Below the pieces are notes generated by a model, which was not told where the DNA came from, searched no databases, and saw nothing but the letters and a program-made list of their open reading frames with translations. This document shows, piece after piece, positions 1-6,664 of a stretch of 9,816 nt of DNA. Source of the DNA: Coprothermobacterota bacterium (lineage in GTDB: Bacteria > Caldisericota > JANLFM01); contig JAPLHX010000280.1 in the NCBI GenBank assembly GCA_026389415.1, forward strand, positions 1 through 9,816. The letters run 5' to 3'. A program made the translations under genes and the position numbers. Within the stretch, counting starts at the first letter, position 1. Every line of letters begins with the position of its first letter.

Positions 1-1734
1 ATGCCGTTTGAGGGGGTGATCCCCAACCTGGAGCGTCGGTATAAACAGACAGACAGCGATTATATGCGGGAGGAGATTGAATCCTTCATGACAGCGGTAC
101 CCTGCCCAGCCTGCAATGGGCGTCGCTTAAAGCCGGAAGCCCTCTCCTTCCGCTTGGGCGGAATTAACATTGCTGAACTTACTGCCAAGGACATTGGTGC
201 AGCCGATGCATTCTTCTCGGGGTTGATTCTAACGGAAAAAGAGCAGATGATCGCCAACCAAATCCTGAAGGAGATCGCATCTCGCCTGCGCTTCCTGCTG
301 GATGTGGGTTTGGCTTACCTTAGCTTGGACCGACCGGCAGAAACCCTCGCCGGCGGCGAAGCGCAACGATTGAGATTAGCGACCCAGGTGGGTTCCGGGT
401 TGGTCGGGGTGCTCTATGTCCTTGATGAACCTTCCATCGGATTGCACTCCCGTGACAACGATAGACTGCTAGCGACACTGAAACGATTGCGGGATCTGGG
501 CAATACCGTGGTGGTTGTGGAGCACGATGAAGAAACCATCCGTCAGGCGGACCACATCATTGATATTGGCCCCGGGGCCGGCATACACGGCGGTTTCATC
601 GTTTGCAGTGGAACTTTGGAACAGATCCTGGCCGAGCCGCGCTCCTTAACCGGCCAATACATCAAAGGCGAGATCGTGATTCCGGTACCCAAAACCCGTC
701 GTTTGGGCCAAGGAAAAGAACTCGTCTTGTATGGTGCACACGAGCACAACTTGAAAGGGATTGACGTCCGTTTTCCACTAGGAACATTTATTGCAGTCAC
801 CGGAGTCTCTGGTAGTGGCAAGAGTACACTGGTCAATGACATCCTCTACCGAGCCCTGGCGAGCAAGCTGTATCGTTCCCGGGAAAAACCCGGGGTGCAT
901 CAGAAAATCGAAGGTCTGCAATACCTTGATAAGGTGGTCATCGTCGATCAGTCACCCATTGGTCGCACTCCTCGCTCCAATCCAGCCACATATATTGGGA
1001 TGTTTGATCATATCCGCGACTTTTTCTCCCGCTTGCCCGAAGCACGTTTGCGCGGTTACCAAAAAGGCAGATTCTCCTTCAATGTGAAGGGCGGACGTTG
1101 CGAGGCCTGCCAAGGGGACGGCATATTGAAGATTGAGATGGTTTTCTTAGCCGATGTCTATGTCCCCTGTGAAGTCTGCAAGGGGAAGCGTTACAACCGC
1201 GAAACGCTCGAAGTGAAGTACAAGGACAAGAGCATTGCGGATGTGCTGAACATGACAGTTGAAGAAGCATTGGAGTTTTTCGCGAACATTCCCACCGTGC
1301 GGCGAAAGCTTCAATTGTTGTCGGAAGTCGGGCTTGGTTACATCAAATTGGGTCAATCGGCTACCACCCTTTCTGGTGGCGAGGCTCAGCGGATCAAACT
1401 CACCGCGGAACTCTCCAAACGAGAAACGGGTCGCACTCTTTATATCCTGGATGAACCGACCACGGGGTTGCATTTTGCCGATACACATCGTTTGCTGGAA
1501 GTACTGGATCGACTGGTAGAAGCTAAAAACACGGTGATCGTGATTGAGCACAACCTGGACGTGGTGAAATGTGCCGATTGGATCATCGATCTTGGGCCGG
1601 AGGGCGGTGACGAAGGCGGAAAACTGGTCGCTTGTGGTACACCGGAGGAAGTCTCACATTCGATTGGCAGTTACACCGGGGCCTATTTGCGAGCACTATT
1701 AACTGGCAGGGAGAAAGCACTTGCCGCTGACTGA
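1..1734 (+). CDS. uvrA: UvrABC excinuclease subunit A, C-terminal ~577 residues (5' end outside window)
   Basis: DNA-damage-sensing ATPase of nucleotide excision repair; it loads UvrB on lesions. The frame is open from base 1, and the first residues (PFEGVIPNLERRYKQT) match the interior of UvrA, so the ATG at base 1 is an internal Met and about 360-370 residues are missing upstream (family about 940 aa). Visible parts, numbered from base 1: CPAC at ~35-38; first ABC signature LAGGEAQR 116-123, with Walker B VLDEP 140-144; second Walker A GVSGSGKST 268-276; zinc module C367-x2-C370-x19-C390-x2-C393 within the damage-binding insertion; second signature LSGGEAQR 457-464; second Walker B ILDEP 482-486; H-loop region VIEHN. 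All are intact except that the first signature has Ala where Ser is usual. The stop TGA lies inside the start of uvrC, indicating co-expression. The identification is certain. Confidence 0.97.
   Translation: MPFEGVIPNLERRYKQTDSDYMREEIESFMTAVPCPACNGRRLKPEALSFRLGGINIAELTAKDIGAADAFFSGLILTEKEQMIANQILKEIASRLRFLLDVGLAYLSLDRPAETLAGGEAQRLRLATQVGSGLVGVLYVLDEPSIGLHSRDNDRLLATLKRLRDLGNTVVVVEHDEETIRQADHIIDIGPGAGIHGGFIVCSGTLEQILAEPRSLTGQYIKGEIVIPVPKTRRLGQGKELVLYGAHEHNLKGIDVRFPLGTFIAVTGVSGSGKSTLVNDILYRALASKLYRSREKPGVHQKIEGLQYLDKVVIVDQSPIGRTPRSNPATYIGMFDHIRDFFSRLPEARLRGYQKGRFSFNVKGGRCEACQGDGILKIEMVFLADVYVPCEVCKGKRYNRETLEVKYKDKSIADVLNMTVEEALEFFANIPTVRRKLQLLSEVGLGYIKLGQSATTLSGGEAQRIKLTAELSKRETGRTLYILDEPTTGLHFADTHRLLEVLDRLVEAKNTVIVIEHNLDVVKCADWIIDLGPEGGDEGGKLVACGTPEEVSHSIGSYTGAYLRALLTGREKALAAD
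1708..1713 (+). promoter_or_regulatory. Shine-Dalgarno site supporting the TTG start of uvrC
   Basis: AGGGAG lies 7 nt upstream of the TTG at 1721 and inside the last codons of uvrA. It is the best-placed ribosome site near the conserved UvrC N-terminus, and no ATG or GTG competes there, so it decides the start. Confidence 0.7.
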
Positions 1735-3556
1735 AATCCTTTGGCGCGAGCAAGCTTCGCGTTTACCCGAGGCTCCCGGCATATACCAGTTTCTCGACCG
1801 GGACGGGCAAGTATTGTATGTGGGCAAGGCAGCTTCGCTACGCGACCGTGTGCGCTCGTACCTTGGACCTGCAACGGATCCCGCTCGTAAGGAGTGGCGG
1901 ATTCAAGAACTGACCTATCAGGTCAAATTTATCGTGACTTCCAATGAGGTGGAAGCGTTGATTACCGAGGCGACGCTGGTGAAAAAGCTCCAACCTCCAT
2001 TGAATTCCAAATTAAAAGATGACAAGAAATATCCCTATCTACGCATCACCACGAGTGAGGAGTTTCCTAGACTGCAATTGGTGAGAACTTTTCAAGACAA
2101 TCCAGACAAACATTTCGGCCCTTTCACCAACACTCGTGCCCTGCGGCAAACCATCCGCACGCTGAAAGAGGTTTTTGGACTGCCCGCCTGCAAAGTTACC
2201 TTTGACCCGAGCAGACCTCAATTGCCGTGCCTGGAATTCCGCATCCACCGATGTCTTGCTCCCTGCACAGGTAGAGTGGATTCCGGCGAGTATCGGCAGG
2301 TAGTGGAAGAGGTAATCCTCTATCTGGAAGGAAAGGGAGAATCTCTGTTGGAGTATCTTGCAAGTCGAATGAAGGATGAAGCCTATCGGCTCAATTATGA
2401 AGGTGCCGCGCATGTCCGTGATCGGATCTATGCATTGCGCAAGATTTTGGAACAGCAGGTCGTATTGACCGAAGCGCCTATCGACCGAGACCTGATTGCA
2501 TTGGCCGGCGAGCTGGGAGAGAGTTGCTTAGCTATCGCAAAGGTGCGGAAGGGCAAATTGATTGGTGTGGAGCATTTCTTCCTGTCGGAAGGGCTAGGAG
2601 AGACGACGGAAGAACTGATTCGCGTTGGATTGGTGCAATATTATCAGCGCACAGCGGATATACCGACAGAAATCGTGGTGGATATCCGTCTTTCGGATCA
2701 AGAGACACTTGAGCAATGGCTGCGAAAAGTACGCGGACGGAAGGTTCGAATTACCAAGGCTCGCGGAGAAAGCCGAAAACAATGGAAGATTGCCGACGCA
2801 AACGCACGGGAGCAGCTGCAAGCATTATTGAAAGAAAAACGGGCGAGCTACTCCCAGTTGGATCTGCTGGAAAGAGCGCAACAGGAATTTGGTCTGAGCA
2901 AGTTGCCGGTAACGATTGAGGGTTACGATATCTCCAATCTAGGGCCGCACCAGGCAGTGGGAGCCAAGGTGGTATTCCGAAACGGGACACCTTGGAAAAA
3001 TGGTTATCGCCACTTCAGAATTGGAAGGCCAGGTCCCGACGACTACGCCATGATTGGGGAGATCCTGGCTAGGCGTTTATCCGGAGCGGATTCCTTGCCG
3101 GATTTAATTTTGATCGATGGCGGCATAGGTCATTTGCACGCGGCCTTGGAAGTCATTCATTCCATCAATCAAGTGATTGACACCCTTTCACTGGCCAAGG
3201 GGGAGGAACTCGTATTTTCCCCACAGTTTCCCGAACCCTTGCGCTTACCGCGCAATTCCCCTGCGCTGCAATTGCTTCAACGAGTACGCGATGAGGCCCA
3301 TCGGTTCGCGCTCTCTTTCCATCGAAGCCTGCGAGAAAAAGAAACCCGCCGTTCCAAGCTGGATAGTATTCCGGGGGTAGGAAAGGTCAAAAAACAGATC
3401 CTCTTGCGTGAATTCGGCTCATCAAACGCGTTGAAGCGCGCGAGCCTGCTGCGTATTGCACGAACGCCCGGTGTGGGCGAAAAGCTGGCCCAGAAGGTTC
3501 ATAATTATCTGCATGAGAAGGCTGAAAATAAAGTCTCTGGCGGTTCGGGCGCCTAG
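1721..3556 (+). CDS. uvrC: UvrABC excinuclease subunit C
   Basis: Dual-incision nuclease of nucleotide excision repair; with UvrB it cuts on both sides of a lesion. At 611 aa it has full family length (E. coli about 610). Domains in order: GIY-YIG nuclease (GIY 20-22, YVG 33-35, Arg41/43, NEVEALITE 75-83) for the 3' cut; four cysteines C157, C170, C178, C182 with spacing 13/8/4, matching the Fe-S-ligand cysteines reported for E. coli UvrC; UVR domain ~211-246 for UvrB contact; RNase H-like nuclease with D403 (YDISN), D466 (LIDGG) and H527 (RDEAHRF), the three expected catalytic residues for the 5' cut; and a C-terminal pair of helix-hairpin-helix motifs (IPGVGK and TPGVGEK) from ~545. The TTG start with a good SD overlaps uvrA by 14 nt. 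One oddity: the usual GGKGQ after D466 reads GGIGH. Confidence 0.97.
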   Translation: MPLTEILWREQASRLPEAPGIYQFLDRDGQVLYVGKAASLRDRVRSYLGPATDPARKEWRIQELTYQVKFIVTSNEVEALITEATLVKKLQPPLNSKLKDDKKYPYLRITTSEEFPRLQLVRTFQDNPDKHFGPFTNTRALRQTIRTLKEVFGLPACKVTFDPSRPQLPCLEFRIHRCLAPCTGRVDSGEYRQVVEEVILYLEGKGESLLEYLASRMKDEAYRLNYEGAAHVRDRIYALRKILEQQVVLTEAPIDRDLIALAGELGESCLAIAKVRKGKLIGVEHFFLSEGLGETTEELIRVGLVQYYQRTADIPTEIVVDIRLSDQETLEQWLRKVRGRKVRITKARGESRKQWKIADANAREQLQALLKEKRASYSQLDLLERAQQEFGLSKLPVTIEGYDISNLGPHQAVGAKVVFRNGTPWKNGYRHFRIGRPGPDDYAMIGEILARRLSGADSLPDLILIDGGIGHLHAALEVIHSINQVIDTLSLAKGEELVFSPQFPEPLRLPRNSPALQLLQRVRDEAHRFALSFHRSLREKETRRSKLDSIPGVGKVKKQILLREFGSSNALKRASLLRIARTPGVGEKLAQKVHNYLHEKAENKVSGGSGA

Positions 3557-3620
3557 TCTTTGCCGAGGGAATTGTGCTTTAACCAGAGAGAGTTCAAGCT
3601 GCTTTGTACCGGCTGAATTT

Positions 3621-3627
3621 GGAAGGA
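3621..3627 (+). promoter_or_regulatory. Strong Shine-Dalgarno site before a 9-codon frame
   Basis: GGAAGGA with a 5-nt spacer precedes an ATG at 3633. It is one of the strongest ribosome sites in the window, yet the ATG it serves opens only nine codons. It is too far (31 nt) from the membrane-protein ATG at 3659 to serve it directly. Confidence 0.55.
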
Positions 3628-3632
3628 AAACT

Positions 3633-3662
3633 ATGGCTGCAAGGGTGAGTGAGAACCAATGA
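3633..3662 (+). CDS. Possible 9-residue leader peptide (MAARVSENQ)
   Basis: A nine-codon frame begins with ATG at 3633 behind a strong SD and ends with TGA at 3660-3662. Its stop overlaps the start codon of the following membrane-protein gene as ATGA (3659-3662), a geometry typical of translational coupling. It could be a leader that loads ribosomes for the downstream gene, or a chance frame. No known attenuator peptide is recognised: there is no run of one amino acid and no alternative hairpins were seen. The existence of the frame is directly visible; its translation is inference. Confidence 0.35.
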   Translation: MAARVSENQ

Positions 3663-4006
3663 TCATACGCCTGATTCTAAATAGCCTCATTTTCTTGTTT
3701 ACCGCCTATCTTTTTCGCGAAATAGGACTGTCTTTCACGATTGAATCGTTTTGGTGGGCATTGCTGGCCGCCATAATTCTGGGGACTCTCAACCTCTTCA
3801 TCAAACCGTTGCTTCATCTGATCAGTTTACCGATCACCATTCTCACGCTGGGGTTATTTTCCCTCATCATCAACGGGTTGTTGTTTTGGCTGATGATTCT
3901 GATGTTGCGCCCTCACATCGATATCGCCAATTTCTGGGTGGCAGTGCTGGCAGCATTGGTCTACACCATCTTTTCATCGCTCGTTGCCAAGATCTTGAAG
4001 AAATAA
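3659..4006 (+). CDS. Small four-helix membrane protein, YvlD / phage holin family 4 superfamily
   Basis: This 115-residue protein is almost entirely hydrophobic with four predicted membrane helices: roughly residues 3-20, 29-52 (with a mid-chain LNLFIKPLLHLISLPIT element), 58-80 and 88-110. The NLFIKPLL...LPITILTLGLF...NGLLFW pattern is characteristic of the family named after mycobacteriophage 'holin' and including B. subtilis YvlD. Despite the name it is a chromosomal membrane protein of unknown function, and nothing else here looks phage-derived. The ATG at 3659 has a modest upstream site (AGGGTGAG, 3642-3649) and overlaps the stop of a tiny upstream frame. yvcK follows after 4 nt, so both are probably made from one mRNA. 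Family assignment is fairly sure; no function should be inferred. Confidence 0.85.
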   Translation: MIIRLILNSLIFLFTAYLFREIGLSFTIESFWWALLAAIILGTLNLFIKPLLHLISLPITILTLGLFSLIINGLLFWLMILMLRPHIDIANFWVAVLAALVYTIFSSLVAKILKK

Positions 4007-4010
4007 TGGC

Positions 4011-5342
4011 ATGAACGGCAGTACTGGACCTAGAGCTCGAATCCTGAAATGGCTGATCCCTGGTATGCATGTAAAACGATGGGTGGCTCTGATTCTGCTC
4101 GGGATCATCGTCCTGGTTTCCGGTGCGGTATTGTTCTTTCTGGAATGGAGTTGGTTGGTTTCGCTCAAGCAGTACTTGCGACAGACATTCTCTTTGTCAC
4201 CGATGCCTCTACTGGAAACTCCCTGGCGCGAGATCATCGCCTTGGTTATCATTCTGTCGGCCCTAGGCTTGATCGTATGGGGTGTGCGTAAGCTGATCGC
4301 CTCGCTGGTAGAGGCGGTGCTACCAGAGCATCCCGAGAACCTGGCGGATGTCGTTTACGAAAAACGATTGGGCCACCGCGGGCTGAAAATCGTCGCTCTA
4401 GGCGGTGGAACTGGTCTTTCGTCTCTCCTGCGTGGTTTGAAGTTGCTGCCGGTAGAGGCCACAGCCCTCGTTACCGTTGCAGATGATGGGGGCAGTTCTG
4501 GGAAACTCCGACAGGAATTGGGCATCTTACCTCCAGGAGATATTCGTCGGTGCTTGGTTGCACTTTCGGAAACCGAACCATTGATGGAGAAGCTTTTCCA
4601 ATACCGTTTCCAAGCCGGAAGTTCCTTGGAGGGACATAATTTCGGTAACTTGTTTATTGCTGCTTTGACCAAGACTACTGGAGATTTTGGGTTAGCTGTG
4701 ATGTCCGCTTCACAAGTCCTACGGGTGAAGGGAAAGGCATTGCCCGTGACATTGGATGATGTGACACTTCGTGCAGATTTCACCGACGGTACCCAAGCCA
4801 TGGGTGAAACGAGAATTCGTGAAACGGGAAAGGTGATCAAACGACTGTATCTGGAACCCTCTAATTCCCAACCAACAGCAGGTGTACTGGATGCGATTCA
4901 TCAAGCCGATGTGATCCTGCTGGGTCCAGGAAGTCTGTTCACCAGCGTTTTGCCACCGTTGCTGCAACCGGAAGTGTCGCAGGCAGTACGGGAATCAAAG
5001 GCTGTGCGGATTTACATCGCTAATATTATGACTGAGCACGGAGAAACAGACGGCCTGTCGATTGGCGGCCACTTGAAAGTGTTGTTTGAACATGCCGGCG
5101 GGAAGGTGGCAGACTACTGCCTGATCAACCATAAGATGGTTTCTACCCAGGCCTTGGAACGTTATCGACTTGAACAAGCTGAATTGGTAAAAGCTGATGT
5201 GGAGCAAGTGCGAACCATGGGAGTGGTTCCGATTCTTGCGGATTTATCGGCGGAGGTTCGTTTCGTTTGGCACGACCCTGAAGCCCTGGCTCATGCAATA
5301 TGGGATCTGGTTCTGGATGTCCGTCGCCGGCGACGAAGATGA
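4011..5342 (+). CDS. yvcK: YvcK family protein (gluconeogenesis / envelope factor) with N-terminal membrane anchor
   Basis: In B. subtilis YvcK binds UDP-sugars and is needed for growth on gluconeogenic carbon and for normal cell shape. This 443-residue protein carries two hydrophobic segments (~25-47 and ~75-95) absent from the short B. subtilis form, then the conserved CofD/YvcK-type nucleotide-binding core: GGGTG 131-135, VADDGGSSG 156-164, PPGDIRR 174-180, GHNFGN 208-213, and GPGSLFTSVLP 305-315. The core should face the cytoplasm, tethered to the membrane. The C-terminus ends in VRRRRRR. ATG 4011 is chosen because it lies 4 nt after the previous stop, but its SD is poor; an in-frame ATG at 4065 is a possible alternative that keeps both membrane segments. 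The stop overlaps the rpoN start (ATGA). whiA and rapZ, its frequent neighbours in Bacillota, do not adjoin it here. Confidence 0.94.
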   Translation: MNGSTGPRARILKWLIPGMHVKRWVALILLGIIVLVSGAVLFFLEWSWLVSLKQYLRQTFSLSPMPLLETPWREIIALVIILSALGLIVWGVRKLIASLVEAVLPEHPENLADVVYEKRLGHRGLKIVALGGGTGLSSLLRGLKLLPVEATALVTVADDGGSSGKLRQELGILPPGDIRRCLVALSETEPLMEKLFQYRFQAGSSLEGHNFGNLFIAALTKTTGDFGLAVMSASQVLRVKGKALPVTLDDVTLRADFTDGTQAMGETRIRETGKVIKRLYLEPSNSQPTAGVLDAIHQADVILLGPGSLFTSVLPPLLQPEVSQAVRESKAVRIYIANIMTEHGETDGLSIGGHLKVLFEHAGGKVADYCLINHKMVSTQALERYRLEQAELVKADVEQVRTMGVVPILADLSAEVRFVWHDPEALAHAIWDLVLDVRRRRRR

Positions 5343-6664
5343 GCCGTTCTCCCAGACCCGATCTCTCTCTCCGCCAAATTCCTCAAGTAAGGCTTACGCC
5401 GCGCCTGCAACAATCCATCAAATTCCTGGAAATGCCCCTATTGGAATTGCGCGAACACCTAGAAGAGCTACTGCTTGAAAACCCGCTCTTGGAGGAAGAA
5501 TCCCCTTCCCCGGAAGAAACGAAAGAGACATTGCAGGATGATCGCCAGGAAGAACGTCAGGAATGGGAATCATTTCAGGCCGTTCAACCTGAGAGCCTCT
5601 ATTCCTTCCTCTTGTTTCAACTGAGGCTTCACCTTTCCGATGACCTGACTCTTGCCATTGGCGAAGAAATCATTGGCAACCTGAACGAAGACGGCTATTT
5701 CCTAGAAGACATCCGACGGATTGCTGACGCCTATCACACAGCAGTGGAAACTGTGGAAAAAACCCTGGCAGTGGTGCAAAGTTTCGAACCGACAGGTATC
5801 GGTGCACGCAATCTGAGCGAGTGCTTGTTGTTGCAACTGGGCGAAGGAGGTGGGCGACTGACGAAACAAATCATCCAAGAGGCGCTAGACGAAATACAAG
5901 ACGGAAGGAACTGGATCAGGCTAGCAAAAAAGCTGGGTTGTCGCAGAGAAGACTTGATGGAATCGATAGAGGAAATACGAATGCTGGATCCTCGTCCGGC
6001 TCGTAACTATACGCAGGAAACAACAGTCTACATTCAGCCGGACTTGATCGTACACCGCGTGGACAATCAATTCAGACTGGAACTGAACCATTCCGTGCTC
6101 CCGCGGGTGACCGTATCACCCGCCTATCAAAAGCTGATGCGGGACCCGGCAGCAAAGGAATTCCTGCAGGGCAAGCTGAGCGCTGCCCGTTGGGTAGTGC
6201 ACTGCATGGAAAGGCGTCAGGAAACTCTCCTGCGGGTTGGGGAATTCCTCATTTCATGGCAGCAACCGTTCCTACAGGAAGGGATTCTCCGCCTGCGTCC
6301 CCTGTCTTTACAGGAAATGGCCACTCATCTACATTTACATCCGTCGACGCTCTCTCGTACGCTAAAAGGGAAAAGTATCGAAACATCACGAGGGATTTTT
6401 CCACTCAAATACTTAGTTCCTTCCGGAATTGGAGAAAAAACCGGAAGGTTATCAAGTGTGCAGGTAAAAGAAGAAATCCGCCGGTTGATCGCAGCAGAAG
6501 ATCGACGACAACCTTATTCCGACGTGCAGATCGTGCACTTGATGGAGAAACAGGGGATTTTTCTTGCCAGGCGCACCGTAGCCAAATACCGCGAGGCTTT
6601 GGGAATTCCCAGCCGAGCAACACGGAGAGAAAGAGGTGGATTGCATGTGGAATATCGGGATTAA
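5339..6664 (+). CDS. rpoN: RNA polymerase sigma-54 factor
   Basis: Sigma-54 directs RNA polymerase to -24/-12 promoters and needs an AAA+ activator. The protein is 441 aa, close to B. subtilis SigL. Region I is the Gln/Leu-rich N-terminus (RLQQSIKFLEMPLLEL 22-37, ENPLLE 47-52) that contacts activators. A short acidic stretch (~52-78) is region II. The core-binding domain follows (GNLNEDGYF and FEPTGIGARNL motifs). The DNA-binding part has the helix-turn-helix HPSTLSR (334-340), RGIF-LKY (351-358), and the RpoN box ARRTVAKYRE (410-419) for the -24 element. The frame is open upstream to 5300, but ATG 5339 is preferred because it overlaps the yvcK stop as ATGA and immediately precedes the conserved region I. 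No strong SD is visible, so coupling to yvcK is likely. gap starts inside its last codons. No sigma-54 activator gene is in the window. Confidence 0.96.
   Translation: MSRSPRPDLSLRQIPQVRLTPRLQQSIKFLEMPLLELREHLEELLLENPLLEEESPSPEETKETLQDDRQEERQEWESFQAVQPESLYSFLLFQLRLHLSDDLTLAIGEEIIGNLNEDGYFLEDIRRIADAYHTAVETVEKTLAVVQSFEPTGIGARNLSECLLLQLGEGGGRLTKQIIQEALDEIQDGRNWIRLAKKLGCRREDLMESIEEIRMLDPRPARNYTQETTVYIQPDLIVHRVDNQFRLELNHSVLPRVTVSPAYQKLMRDPAAKEFLQGKLSAARWVVHCMERRQETLLRVGEFLISWQQPFLQEGILRLRPLSLQEMATHLHLHPSTLSRTLKGKSIETSRGIFPLKYLVPSGIGEKTGRLSSVQVKEEIRRLIAAEDRRQPYSDVQIVHLMEKQGIFLARRTVAKYREALGIPSRATRRERGGLHVEYRD
6632..6639 (+). promoter_or_regulatory. Shine-Dalgarno site fixing the gap start
   Basis: AGAGGTGG lies within the end of rpoN, 5 nt before ATG 6645. 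The in-frame GTG at 6636 falls inside this SD, so it is unlikely to be the start. This favours the ATG that begins MWNIGINGFGR. Confidence 0.7.

Noticed and set aside
878..894. CCCGGG-AAAAA-CCCGGG inverted repeat in uvrA
   Set aside because: It encodes the normal UvrA residues SREKPGV and has no T-run or gene boundary nearby.
3557..3632. A promoter in the gap between uvrC and the YvlD-like gene
   Set aside because: Only poor -35/-10 pairs with wrong spacing were seen (for example GTTCAA with TGAATT), not enough to call.
3659..4006. A prophage lysis gene, because of the family name 'phage holin'
   Set aside because: The family is widespread on chromosomes, and no endolysin, phage gene or attachment site is nearby.
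4355..4840. A minus-strand open frame of about 161 codons opposite yvcK
   Set aside because: It lies opposite the conserved nucleotide-binding core of YvcK and encodes no recognisable protein.
5266..5283. A TTTGGCACGACC stretch resembling the -24 half of a sigma-54 promoter upstream of rpoN
   Set aside because: No GC is found 10 nt after the GG, so the -12 element is missing; the bases encode FVWHDP of YvcK.
6419..6448. Perfect 8-nt inverted repeat CCTTCCGG / CCGGAAGG with a 14-nt loop in rpoN
   Set aside because: A few such repeats are expected by chance in 10 kb, and it sits inside conserved coding sequence, 200 nt from the gap start.
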